Assembly: GCA_902800625.1 (NCBI GenBank)
Contig: CADCFG010000015.1
Location: 1 to 62,250 of the forward strand
Reading direction: 5' to 3'
DNA from: an uncultured Eubacteriales bacterium
GTDB taxonomy: Bacteria > Bacillota > Clostridia > Christensenellales > Aristaeellaceae
Length of the DNA stretch: 62,250 nucleotides
Below, piece by piece: positions 24,836 to 33,026 of this stretch. The notes beneath the pieces are model-generated. The model worked only from the letters and a program-made list of their open reading frames with translations, had not been told where the DNA came from and did not search any database. Within the stretch, counting starts at the first letter, position 1. Every line of letters begins with the position of its first letter. Position numbers and translations under genes: made by a program.

Positions 24836-25912
24836 TTGGATTTTAAACAGGTTGTTTCGGTGTCAAAGGGCCGACTGATCGGCAACATCCTGCTGGCGCT
24901 GGCGGTGGGCGCGGCGCTGCCCATCGTGGCGGTGTTCCAGATCGCGCTGCTGGCCCCGGTGCTGATGCTCTGCGGCATCTTCGCGGTGCGGCTGAAGGCC
25001 CGGGTGGGCTGGGTGCCCCCGGCGGTGCTGTTCGGCGCGGCGCTGGCGTCGGCCATGTGGTTCCTGGGCACGACGATGGCCCTGGCGCTGTTGGCGGCGG
25101 CGGTGCTGCCGGCGATGGCGGTGATGCGGGGCATGGCGCGCAAGCAGCCCTTCTTCCAGCAGATGCGGGCGGGCGTGATCGCCTACGGCCTGGGGCTGGT
25201 GGCGGGCATGCTGATCGCCTACGTCAGCTTCGGCGGCAACATGATCGTCCGGTTCACCGACCTGGTCCGCGGGGAGATCACCCGCATGCCGGATGCGGCG
25301 CTGCAGCCCTTCGTGGAGGCCATCAACCAGACGCTGGCCATGAGCGGCATGGGCAGGCAGGCGTACACCGTGGAGCTGTACCGCAGCCAGATCTCCGGCA
25401 TACTGGACCTGATGCAGCGCACCTACGCCCAGGCCCTGCCGGGGGCGCTGCTTTCCGGGGCGATGCTCTCCGGCGTGATCAGCGTGCTGTGGGGCAACTG
25501 GACCATGGCGCGGCTGGGGCTGGCCACGAACGACAGCTTCGTGGGCATGAGCGGCTGGTTCATGCCCGCCCAGATGACCTGGGGGCTGCTGGGGCTTTGG
25601 CTCGCGGGCTTCGTGATGAACGCCGCGGGCTATGGGGCCGGGGCCACGGTCTACGCGGCGGTGCGCAGTCTGGCGGGCGCGGCGTTTTTCATCCAGGCCA
25701 TGGCGGCGCTGGATCGGCGGATGCTGCGCGGCGGGCGGGAGCTGGGCCGCCGCAGGACGCTCATCACTTTGTTCTGCGTGGCGGCGTTCCTGCTGCCGGA
25801 CGTGGGCATGATGCTGGCCATCATCGGCGGCGCGTCGGCGCTGTTTGGCTCCCACGGGGCCATCAAGCGCGGCAATTCAGAACCATCGGATCGGGACGAT
25901 CCGCAGGAATAG
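24836..25912 (+). CDS. DUF2232 (YybS-like) membrane protein
   Basis: 358 residues with about eight hydrophobic segments. The family is typically found next to rplI and dnaB, as YybS is in Bacillus; here gdpP (yybT), which lies between them in Bacillus, is absent. TTG 24836 is chosen since GGAGG lies 6 bp upstream; other TTG/GTG starts in the frame lack this. The function of the family is unknown. It is 12 bp from rplI and certainly co-transcribed with it. Confidence 0.82.
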   Translation: MDFKQVVSVSKGRLIGNILLALAVGAALPIVAVFQIALLAPVLMLCGIFAVRLKARVGWVPPAVLFGAALASAMWFLGTTMALALLAAAVLPAMAVMRGMARKQPFFQQMRAGVIAYGLGLVAGMLIAYVSFGGNMIVRFTDLVRGEITRMPDAALQPFVEAINQTLAMSGMGRQAYTVELYRSQISGILDLMQRTYAQALPGALLSGAMLSGVISVLWGNWTMARLGLATNDSFVGMSGWFMPAQMTWGLLGLWLAGFVMNAAGYGAGATVYAAVRSLAGAAFFIQAMAALDRRMLRGGRELGRRRTLITLFCVAAFLLPDVGMMLAIIGGASALFGSHGAIKRGNSEPSDRDDPQE

Positions 25913-25924
25913 GAGGCTATCGAA

Positions 25925-26377
25925 ATGAAGGTTATCCTGCTACAGGACATCAAGGGAACCGGCAAGAAGGACCAGATCCTGGAGATCTCCGACGGCTATG
26001 CCCGCAACTACCTGTTGCCCCGCAAGCTGGCCAAGGAGGCCACGGCGGAGGCGGTGAATTCGCTGGAGAAGGCCCGCGGCGCGGACCGGCACCGCGAGGA
26101 GGTGCGCAAGCAGCAGGCCGAGGAGAAGGCCCGCGAATTGAAGGGCAAGGTGATCCAGCTGGAGGTGAAGGGCGGCGAGAACGGCAAGCTGTATGGTTCC
26201 GTGACCAACGACCAGATCGCCACCGCCCTGAAGACCCAGCACGGCATCGACATCGACAAGCGCAAGCTGGAGCAGGAGGAGCCCATCAAGAAGGAGGGCC
26301 AGGCCTTCGTCACCCTCAAGCTCTATCCCGGCATTTCCACCCGGATGATCGTCAACGTGAAGATTCAGGGGAAGTAA
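25925..26377 (+). CDS. rplI: 50S ribosomal protein L9
   Basis: 150 residues with the typical L9 layout: an N-terminal RNA-binding domain (MKVILLQDIKGTGKKDQILEI split), a long helix (about 40-75), and a C-terminal domain. It binds 23S rRNA in the large subunit. AGGAGG precedes the ATG, and dnaB starts 3 bp after its stop. Confidence 0.97.
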   Translation: MKVILLQDIKGTGKKDQILEISDGYARNYLLPRKLAKEATAEAVNSLEKARGADRHREEVRKQQAEEKARELKGKVIQLEVKGGENGKLYGSVTNDQIATALKTQHGIDIDKRKLEQEEPIKKEGQAFVTLKLYPGISTRMIVNVKIQGK

Positions 26378-26380
26378 TCC

Positions 26381-27748
26381 ATGGAACAGTACATACCCTC
26401 GCCCGACGGCGTCCGCACGCCTCCGAACCATCCGGCTTCGGAGCGCAGCGTGCTGGGCGCGATGCTCAGGTCGCGCAACGCGGCGCAGATCGCCGTGGAG
26501 AGCCTGCGGCCGGACGACTTCTATGACCCCGCCAACCGGGAGATATTCGCCGCCATGCAGGCGCTGGCCGACGATTCCCGGCCCATCGACCTGGTGACCC
26601 TCGACGAGGAAATGACCCGTCGGGGCCGTTTGGATGCCGTGGGCGGCACGGCCTACCTGATCGAGCTGAGCCAGTATGTGCCCTCCTCCTCCAATGTGGA
26701 GGCGTACATAAAGATCGTGGACCAGAAGGCCACGCTGCGCCGGCTGATCGCCGCTGCGGACCAGATTTTGCAGGACAGCTACGCCGGCGAGAAGGAGAAC
26801 GCGGAGATCCTGGAGAGCGCCGAAAAGGCCATCTACGACATCACCATGCGCAAGGGCGGCGAGGAGCTGCAGCCCATCCAGCCGGTGCTGATCAGCACGT
26901 TCGAGAAGATCGAGCAGCTGGTGAAGAACCACGGCCGCATCGAGGGCGTGCCCACGGGCTATGCCGAGCTGGACGACCTGCTGACGGGCCTGCACCCGGG
27001 CGAGTTCATACTGATCGCCGGGCGTCCAGCCATGGGCAAGACCTCCATCGGCATGAACTTCGTGGAAAACGCCGCCATTCGCGCGGGCAAGAAGGCCGCC
27101 GTGTTTTCTCTGGAGATGCCGGCGGAGCAGCTGGCCATGCGCATGATGTGCACCGAGGCCCGTGTGGACATGCAGAAGGTGCGCCGCGGGGCCATCGACG
27201 ACGACGACTGGGGCAAGCTGGCGGACGCGCTGGTGAGCATCGGCCCGGCAAAGATCTACGTGGACTGCACCCCCGGCATCACCGTGCCCGAGGTGCGCTC
27301 CAAGGCCCGCCGGCTCCAGCTGGAGCACGGGCTGGACCTGATCATGATCGACTACCTGTCCCTGATGACCGCCACCGGCAAGAACGGCAGCCGCCAGGAG
27401 GAGGTCTCCCAGATCTCCCGCACCCTGAAGGGCCTGGCGCTGGAGCTGGGCGTGCCGGTGATCGCGCTGCAGCAGCTGTCCCGCGCCCCCACGGGTCGCT
27501 CCAACCACCGGCCGCTGCTGTCCGATATCCGCGAATCCGGCGCCATCGAGCAGGACGCCGACGTGGTCATGTTCATCCACCGCGAGGACTACTACGACCC
27601 CGAGACCCCGGACAAGAACATCGCCGAGCTGATCATCGCCAAGCAGCGCAACGGCTCGCTGGGCACGGTGAAGCTGGGCTGGAAGGGCGAGTACACCTGG
27701 TTCATGGACCTGTCCGCCCGGGCGAAGGAAGCCGTGGGGCAGGAATAG
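26381..27748 (+). CDS. dnaB: replicative DNA helicase DnaB/DnaC
   Basis: 455 residues. The N-terminal DnaB domain (PPNHPASERSVLGAML) is followed by the RecA-like domain with Walker A GRPAMGKT, a Walker B region (LIMIDYLSLM) and the RSNHRPLLSDIRESGAIEQDADVV region. The hexamer unwinds the lagging-strand template at the fork. It follows rplI by 3 bp in the order rplI-dnaB conserved in Firmicutes. Confidence 0.97.
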   Translation: MEQYIPSPDGVRTPPNHPASERSVLGAMLRSRNAAQIAVESLRPDDFYDPANREIFAAMQALADDSRPIDLVTLDEEMTRRGRLDAVGGTAYLIELSQYVPSSSNVEAYIKIVDQKATLRRLIAAADQILQDSYAGEKENAEILESAEKAIYDITMRKGGEELQPIQPVLISTFEKIEQLVKNHGRIEGVPTGYAELDDLLTGLHPGEFILIAGRPAMGKTSIGMNFVENAAIRAGKKAAVFSLEMPAEQLAMRMMCTEARVDMQKVRRGAIDDDDWGKLADALVSIGPAKIYVDCTPGITVPEVRSKARRLQLEHGLDLIMIDYLSLMTATGKNGSRQEEVSQISRTLKGLALELGVPVIALQQLSRAPTGRSNHRPLLSDIRESGAIEQDADVVMFIHREDYYDPETPDKNIAELIIAKQRNGSLGTVKLGWKGEYTWFMDLSARAKEAVGQE

Positions 27749-27810
27749 GGGAGCAGGGAGCAGGAATAGCCGCTGCCGCCCATTCAAACACAACCACTGG
27801 AGGTTCATCC

Positions 27811-28212
27811 ATGAAGCGCGTCATCACCTACGGCACCTTTGACCTTCTGCACTACGGGCACATCAACCTGCTTCGCCGGGCCAGGGCGCTGGGGGACTAC
27901 CTGATCGTGGCCCTGTCCACCGATGAGTTCAACCATGAGCAGAAAAACAAGGTATGCTACTTTTCCTACGAGGAACGGAAAACGCTGCTGGAGGCCATCC
28001 GTTACGTGGACCTGGTGATCCCCGAGGAGAACTGGGACCAGAAGCGCACCGACGTGCACCTGTACCAGGTGGACACCTTCGTGATGGGCGACGACTGGAA
28101 GGGCAAGTTCGATTTTCTGAAGGAGGAGGGCTGTGAGGTGGTCTACCTGCCCCGCACGCCGGAGATCTCCACCACGCAGATCAAGAACGATCTGAACAAT
28201 CGGGAATCGTGA
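27811..28212 (+). CDS. tagD: glycerol-3-phosphate cytidylyltransferase
   Basis: 133 residues. The cytidylyltransferase motifs GTFDLLHYGHINLL (HxGH) and RTPEISTTQIK are present. The enzyme makes CDP-glycerol for wall teichoic acid in Gram-positive bacteria. CTGGAGG precedes the ATG. No other teichoic-acid gene is nearby; the 62-bp gap after dnaB contains a GGGAGCAGGGAGCAGG direct repeat. The substrate could be another phospho-polyol. Confidence 0.92.
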   Translation: MKRVITYGTFDLLHYGHINLLRRARALGDYLIVALSTDEFNHEQKNKVCYFSYEERKTLLEAIRYVDLVIPEENWDQKRTDVHLYQVDTFVMGDDWKGKFDFLKEEGCEVVYLPRTPEISTTQIKNDLNNRES

Positions 28213-28241
28213 CCATTCAATCCTCACCAGTCAATAAATGA

Positions 28242-28342
28242 ACAGATCCTTCGACTTCGCTTGCGCTCCGCTCAGGATGACATCCCAGGTAACCCTGTCA
28301 TCCTGAGCGGAGCCGCTTCAGCGGCGCAGTCGAAGGATCTGT
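28242..28342. repeat. 101-bp palindromic element
   Basis: ACAGATCCTTCGACT at the left and its complement at the right, with GCTCCGCTCAGGATGAC also mirrored. It looks like a dispersed element of the kind common in gut Firmicutes. Confidence 0.85.
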
Positions 28343-28386
28343 AACGTTTGGAAACACATCAAGCGATGACAGGCGAAGCGCCTGAA

Positions 28387-28938
28387 TCACAGCTTCTTCA
28401 TCATATATACCAGGCTTCGGGTGCTGCCGTCCTTCAGCATCACGGCGTCGGGGTGCACGGCGACCTCCACGAAGCCCATCTTTTCATACAGGCCGCGCCC
28501 GCGCTGGTTGCCGCCGATGTACTCCAGCTCCATGAACATCACGCCCCGCTGGCGGGCGACCTCCTCCATGGCCCGGAACATGGCCGAGCCGATGCCCTGG
28601 CCCCAGAATTCCCGGTACAGCGCGACGGCCACGGACGCCTTGTGGCGGTACTTGATCTGCGTATTGAACTGCAATTCGCAGTTGCCCGCCAGCTGTTCGC
28701 CGACAAAGCAGGTGAGAAACAGGCTGTTTGGATTGGCGTTGAAGCCCTCCAAAAACGAGCGTTCACTTTCCACGGTATAGCGACCGCATTCTTCGGGGTA
28801 GCGAAGCACAAACTCCGTCTCCGCGGCAGTGTCGGTGAGGTATTTTATCATTGCCGCGGCGTCGCGCTCCGGGTCCGGCAGGCGCAGCATGGCTTTGCGG
28901 CCGTCCTTCAGGGTAAAACAGCGCTGCTCAAATAACAT
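28387..28938 (-). CDS. GNAT family N-acetyltransferase
   Basis: 183 residues with acetyl-CoA binding motif A in the stretch YREFWGQGIGSAMF and motif B in FMELEYIGGNQRGRGLYEKMGF. The position and pattern are RimJ/RimL- or spermidine acetyltransferase-like; the substrate is unknown. ATG 28938 has GGAGGTG upstream. It lies 118 bp downstream of the T-box-controlled synthetase on the same strand and may be transcribed with it. Confidence 0.9.
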   Translation of the reverse strand: MLFEQRCFTLKDGRKAMLRLPDPERDAAAMIKYLTDTAAETEFVLRYPEECGRYTVESERSFLEGFNANPNSLFLTCFVGEQLAGNCELQFNTQIKYRHKASVAVALYREFWGQGIGSAMFRAMEEVARQRGVMFMELEYIGGNQRGRGLYEKMGFVEVAVHPDAVMLKDGSTRSLVYMMKKL

Positions 28939-29055
28939 GGGGATGACACCTCCCATTATTGAAGTAAGGGCGCCGTTGAGGCGCCCGATGATTGCTTCCC
29001 GACTGCGGGCGAGGAGGCTTTTGGATTGGCGGCACATTGCCGCGCTCACGGTGAA

Positions 29056-31326
29056 TTACAGCTTGTTCCTCTGGATCTTGCCGCTGATGGTCTTGGGCAG
29101 CTCGTCCCGGAACACCACAATGCGGGGATACTTGTAGGGCGCGGTGCGCTTCTTCACGTAGTTCTGGATGTCCTTCTTGAGCTCTTCGGTGCCCTCGATG
29201 CCCTTGGTGAGCACAATGGACGCCTTGACCACCTGGCCGCGGATCTCGTCCGGCGCGGCGGACACGCCGCACTCCAGCACGTAGGGCAGTTCCATGATGA
29301 CGCTCTCGATCTCGAACGGCCCGATGCGGTAGCCGGAGGACTTGATTACGTCGTCGGTGCGGCTGACGTACCAGAAGTAGCCGTCCTCATCCCGCCATGC
29401 CATGTCGCGGGTGTGGTACATGCCGTCATGCCACACGGTGTCGGTGGCCTCCTGGTTGCCGTAGTAGCCCAGGAACAGGCCCGCGGGGATCTCCCTGTCC
29501 GTGCGGATGACGATTTCGCCCGGCTCGCCGGCCTTCACCGGGTTGCCGTTGGCGTCCACCAGGTCCACGTCGAACAGCGGGCTGGGCTTGCCCATGGAGC
29601 CGATCTTCGGCGTGGTGCCGGCGAAGTTGCCCAGCACCAGCGTGGTCTCCGTCTGGCCGAAGGCCTCCATGATGGAAAGGCCCGTGGTCTTCTTGAACAG
29701 GTTGAACACCTCGGGGTTCAGTGCCTCGCCCGCGGTGCAGGCGCACTTGATGCTGGACAGGTCGTACTTGGAGATGTCCTCGCGGATCAGGAAGCGGTAC
29801 ATGGTGGGCGGCGCGCAGAAGGTGGTGATGTTGTATTTGGCGAACATCGGCAGGATGTCGTGGGCGTTGAAGCGGTCGAAATCGTACACGAACACCGCGC
29901 ACTCGTTCATCCATTGCCCGTACAGCTTGCCCCACAGCGCCTTGCCCCAGCCGGTGTCGGAGATGGTGAAGTGCAGGCCGTCCGGCTCCACGCAGTGCCA
30001 GTAGTGGGCGGTGATGAAGTGGCCCAGGGGATACTTGTGGCTGTGCATGGCCAGCTTGGGATAGCCGGTGGTGCCGGAGGAGAAGAACATCACCATGGGG
30101 TCGTCGCCGCTGGGCGCGTCCTCGGTGCGGGTGAAGGTGGAGCGGTAGCGCAGGTACTCCTCGTCAAAGTCGCGCCAGCCCTCCCGCTTGCCGCCGCACA
30201 TGATGCGGATCTTCACATAGGGGCAGGTCTCGAAGGCCTCCTCCGCGTGGGCCGCGCCCTCGCCGTCGTGGGTCATGCAGATGGCGTTGACGCCGGCGGT
30301 CTCAAAGCGGTACTCGTAATCCTTCTTCAAAAGCTGGTCCGTGGCGGGGATGGCCACCGCGCCCAGCTTGTGCAGCGCCATCATCACCACCCAGAACTGC
30401 CAGTTGCGCCGCAGCACCAGCATCACCCGGTCGCCCTTCTTGATGCCAAGGGCCTTGAAGTAGTTGGCGGCGCGGTTGGACTTGCGGCTGATGTCCTCGA
30501 AGGTGAAGCGCTGTTCGTTCTGATTGCGGTCCACGTACAGCATCGCCAGCTTGTCCGGCTTGCGCTCGGCCAGGCGGTCCACGATGTCAAAGGCGAAGTT
30601 GAAGTGGTCGGAATTGGGGAAGGCGATGTGCTGCAGATGTCCCTCGCCGTCCTCGTCCAGGTCCACGAACCGGTCGTAGATCATGTTCTGCTTGGGCAGG
30701 CGCACGGGCATGACGGCGTCCACCAGCTTGTCCTCCTCGGTCTCCTCGCCGGGCAGCACCACGGCCACGAAGGTGCAGTCCCTGCCGCCGGTGGCGATCT
30801 CGCCGTGGGGAGTGGAGGAGTCGTAGTAGATGCTGTCGCCCTCCCTGAGGTGCTCCACATGGTCGCCGATGCGCACCAGCAGCTCGCCGGAGAGGATCAG
30901 GTCGAATTCCTGGCCGGAGTGGGAGTGGGTATGGATGGGCTGGTCCTGCAGCTCCTCGGAATAGCTGTAGGTGACCCAGAAGGGCTCGGCGATCTTGCCG
31001 GAGAACATGGGCGCCAGGCTGGAGATCTCGATGCCCTCCTGCCGGGTGGTGATGGTGGCCTCCCCCTTGCGGGTGACGGTGTAGGAGCGCAGGTTCGCGC
31101 TGCGGCCCTCGATCAGGTCGGTGATGTCCACGCCGAAGATGCGGGCGCAGTTGTGGATAAACGTGAAGGGCAGGTCGGCCCGGCCGGCCTCGTATTCAAT
31201 GTAGGTCTCCACGTCCAGGCCGGTCTGGTCGGCCATGTAGACCACGGAATAGCCAGCGATCTCGCGCAGGGCGCGGATGCGCGTACCCACCTCATACAGC
31301 ATGCCGGTCATGTCGGTTGTGTTCAT
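29056..31326 (-). CDS. HTH-cupin-acyl-CoA synthetase fusion (medium-chain acyl-CoA synthetase type)
   Basis: 756 residues in three parts. (1) About 10-70 is an XRE HTH (GTRIRALREIAGYSVVYMADQ split). (2) About 105-190 is a cupin (HTHSHSGQEFDLILSGELL, GDSIYYDSSTPHGE). (3) About 225-756 is an acyl-CoA synthetase with the AMP-binding P-loop FFSSGTTGYPKL, TAGEALN and the C-terminal catalytic lysine region KTISGKIQRNKL. The last part resembles medium-chain/branched acyl-CoA synthetases, which convert an acid, ATP and CoA to acyl-CoA. ATG 31326 follows AAGGAGG. A T-box leader at 31401-31700 controls it. The opposite strand carries the oxidoreductase operon. The combination suggests acyl-CoA supply for amino-acid synthesis. 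Confidence 0.92.
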   Translation of the reverse strand: MNTTDMTGMLYEVGTRIRALREIAGYSVVYMADQTGLDVETYIEYEAGRADLPFTFIHNCARIFGVDITDLIEGRSANLRSYTVTRKGEATITTRQEGIEISSLAPMFSGKIAEPFWVTYSYSEELQDQPIHTHSHSGQEFDLILSGELLVRIGDHVEHLREGDSIYYDSSTPHGEIATGGRDCTFVAVVLPGEETEEDKLVDAVMPVRLPKQNMIYDRFVDLDEDGEGHLQHIAFPNSDHFNFAFDIVDRLAERKPDKLAMLYVDRNQNEQRFTFEDISRKSNRAANYFKALGIKKGDRVMLVLRRNWQFWVVMMALHKLGAVAIPATDQLLKKDYEYRFETAGVNAICMTHDGEGAAHAEEAFETCPYVKIRIMCGGKREGWRDFDEEYLRYRSTFTRTEDAPSGDDPMVMFFSSGTTGYPKLAMHSHKYPLGHFITAHYWHCVEPDGLHFTISDTGWGKALWGKLYGQWMNECAVFVYDFDRFNAHDILPMFAKYNITTFCAPPTMYRFLIREDISKYDLSSIKCACTAGEALNPEVFNLFKKTTGLSIMEAFGQTETTLVLGNFAGTTPKIGSMGKPSPLFDVDLVDANGNPVKAGEPGEIVIRTDREIPAGLFLGYYGNQEATDTVWHDGMYHTRDMAWRDEDGYFWYVSRTDDVIKSSGYRIGPFEIESVIMELPYVLECGVSAAPDEIRGQVVKASIVLTKGIEGTEELKKDIQNYVKKRTAPYKYPRIVVFRDELPKTISGKIQRNKL

Positions 31327-31400
31327 TGGGAAATTCCTCCTTGTTTCGATAGTACCGGGGTGATCGAATATCAGACAGATTCCTGTGGTGAGTGTCGCAC

Positions 31401-31700
31401 AAAAAAACGCCCGCCTCACACAAACGCTTGCGCGTTCTTTGAGACGAGTCGCATTCAACCCGCGGTACCACTCAAATTGCACGTTGCCGTGCCCCTTCAG
31501 GCTCCATCAAGCCCTGTGCCTTTACGCAGCTTTCACGGGAAGCGTCTACTTGAATCCTCCATGATGGGGATCGTTCGGGCTTCCGGCTCGGAAGGGATGG
31601 GCTTGTGAGCAACCTGTGTCCGGCCTTTCAGCAGGTGGCCGGCTCTCTGGGCACCGATTGGCTCCGCCGTCTTCGTCATCGCCTTTGGGATATATTCGAT
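31401..31700 (-). ncRNA. T-box riboswitch (tRNA-sensing leader)
   Basis: Read on the minus strand. The antiterminator has the T-box sequence GAGTGGTACCGCGG (31460-31473). Before it lies a GCACG-GCAA-CGTGC stem III (31479-31492). The stem I distal part AGAGAG-CCGGCC (around 31635-31648) is standard. After it is a terminator (GACTCGTCTCA... with an AACGC-GCAA-GCGTT top and T7, 31401-31450). The T-box bulge is UGGU, which should pair with a tRNA having discriminator A73. The specifier loop lies in 31591-31606; I could not fix its codon with certainty. Confidence 0.93.
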
Positions 31701-31707
31701 TGAGGTC

Positions 31708-31736
31708 ATTCTATCACCAACCCCGGCCCATGTCAA
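31708..31736 (-). promoter_or_regulatory. promoter of the T-box transcript
   Basis: Minus strand TTGACA (31731-31736), 17 bp, TAGAAT (31708-31713), about 400 bp upstream of the start codon. Confidence 0.85.
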
Positions 31737-31832
31737 AGGGTTGGCGCGTTAAATTTGTATTGCGCTGGCTTCGTGCGCGAATATTTTGCAGAAAAAACGG
31801 TGAAATGTTCGTCTCATTTCCGAACGACCGAC

Positions 31833-31861
31833 TTGACAATGGGCGGCGATGCTGATAAATT
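31833..31861 (+). promoter_or_regulatory. promoter of the P-loop ATPase gene
   Basis: TTGACA (31833-31838), 17 bp, TAAATT (31856-31861). It is divergent from the T-box promoter. Confidence 0.7.
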
Positions 31862-31892
31862 AGTCATTATAGCAAAGCAAGGGAGTGGCTGT

Positions 31893-32609
31893 ATGGCGTT
31901 CTTTACCGGGCTGCGCGCGCCGGACAGGCGCGTGACGGTGGTCACCGGCCACTACGGCAGCGGCAAGACGGAGTTCTGCGTCAGCCTGGCCCTCTCGCTG
32001 GCGAAGCACGGCTTCGGCCCGTATGGGAAGCTGGCCCTGGTGGACCTGGACATCGCCAACCCCTATTTCCGCTCCCGGGAGAGAAGGGAGACGCTGGAGG
32101 GCGCGGGCGTGAAGGTGTACGGCAGCGCCTACGAGCACGAGATCACCGCGGAGCTGCCCGCCCTGGGCGCGAACATCCGCGCGCCGCTGGAGGACGCGGA
32201 CTGCCGGGTCATCGTGGACGTGGGCGGCAACGACTCCGGCGCGGTGGTGCTGAACCAGTTTGGAAAGTACTTCTCCCCGGAGGACGCGCTGTTCCTGATC
32301 GTGGTGAACGCCAACCGCCCAGAGACCAGGGATTTGGAAGGGGCGGTTGCGCACCTGGAGGCCATCGAGAGAAAGACCGGCCGGGCCATCGACGGAGTGG
32401 TCAACAACTGTCACATGCTTTTGGAGACCGACGCCGCCTGCGTGGAAAAGGGCCACGCGCTGTGCAGGGCCCTGTGCGAAAGGACCGGCAAAATACTGTG
32501 GTGCGACACCTATCCGGCGCCCATCGTGCCCGCCGAACAGGTGGAGGGAAAGTACGAGCACCTGCTGCCGGTGGGGATGTACATGAGGCCAAGCTGGATA
32601 GATAAATAG
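31893..32609 (+). CDS. P-loop ATPase (MinD/ParA/CobQ-like)
   Basis: 238 residues. Walker A GHYGSGKTEFC, Walker B-like LALVDLDIANPYF, and later VIVDVGGNDSGAVVL. It resembles the soluble nucleotide-binding proteins seen next to oxoacid oxidoreductase operons in Clostridia. The first lysine of the deviant ParA Walker A is replaced by glycine/tyrosine, so it is not a typical ParA. GGGAG precedes ATG 31893. A function in metal-cluster assembly or regulation is conceivable but not shown. Confidence 0.8.
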   Translation: MAFFTGLRAPDRRVTVVTGHYGSGKTEFCVSLALSLAKHGFGPYGKLALVDLDIANPYFRSRERRETLEGAGVKVYGSAYEHEITAELPALGANIRAPLEDADCRVIVDVGGNDSGAVVLNQFGKYFSPEDALFLIVVNANRPETRDLEGAVAHLEAIERKTGRAIDGVVNNCHMLLETDAACVEKGHALCRALCERTGKILWCDTYPAPIVPAEQVEGKYEHLLPVGMYMRPSWIDK

Positions 32610-32740
32610 AGTTTAGAGTTTAGAGTTAAGAGTTTAGATTTGAAAGTTTTGAACAGTTCGCGGTTTTGCCCGCGGCTTGGACTTGAACAAATGAAATCCG
32701 GAGGATTTCTGCCACAACTCCACTCTGGACTCTGAACGCT
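32607..32740. repeat. hairpin element with heptamer arms, between ATPase and oxidoreductase genes
   Basis: The left side repeats AGAGTTT/TAGAGTT, the right side has ACTCCACTCTGGACTCTGAAC, its degenerate mirror. It is similar in layout to the elements at 16621 and 45630 but with a different heptamer. Confidence 0.6.
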
Positions 32741-32795
32741 CAAATGGTTACGCATGGCGCATCGCGCCATTCGCACGATACAAGGAGGCAACGTT

Positions 32796-33026
32796 ATGTC
32801 AAGAAGGTTCAAGGTCATCTTTGACCGGGAGCGCTGCAAGGGCTGCGAGCTGTGCAAGAGCTTCTGCCCGAAGCAGATCATCGCCATGGACACCCAGGTG
32901 AACGCCAAGGGCTACTGTCCCGCGATGATCGTGGATCAGGACAGCTGCATCGGCTGCGCAAGCTGCGCCACGGTGTGTCCCGACTGCGCGATCGAGATCT
33001 ATCAGCTGGAGGAGGGGGAAGCATGA
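32796..33026 (+). CDS. 2-oxoacid:ferredoxin oxidoreductase, 4Fe-4S ferredoxin subunit
   Basis: 76 residues with two CxxCxxCxxxCP motifs (CKGCELCKSFCP and CIGCASCATVCP). It is the delta/electron-transfer subunit of VOR/KOR enzymes. AAGGAGG precedes the ATG; the next gene overlaps by ATGA. The order ferredoxin, alpha, beta, gamma is typical. Confidence 0.95.
   Translation: MSRRFKVIFDRERCKGCELCKSFCPKQIIAMDTQVNAKGYCPAMIVDQDSCIGCASCATVCPDCAIEIYQLEEGEA

Noticed and set aside
31893..32609. ParA/MinD chromosome partition ATPase
   Set aside because: The Walker A is GHYGSGKT, lacking the deviant KGG start, and no parB or minC/E is near.
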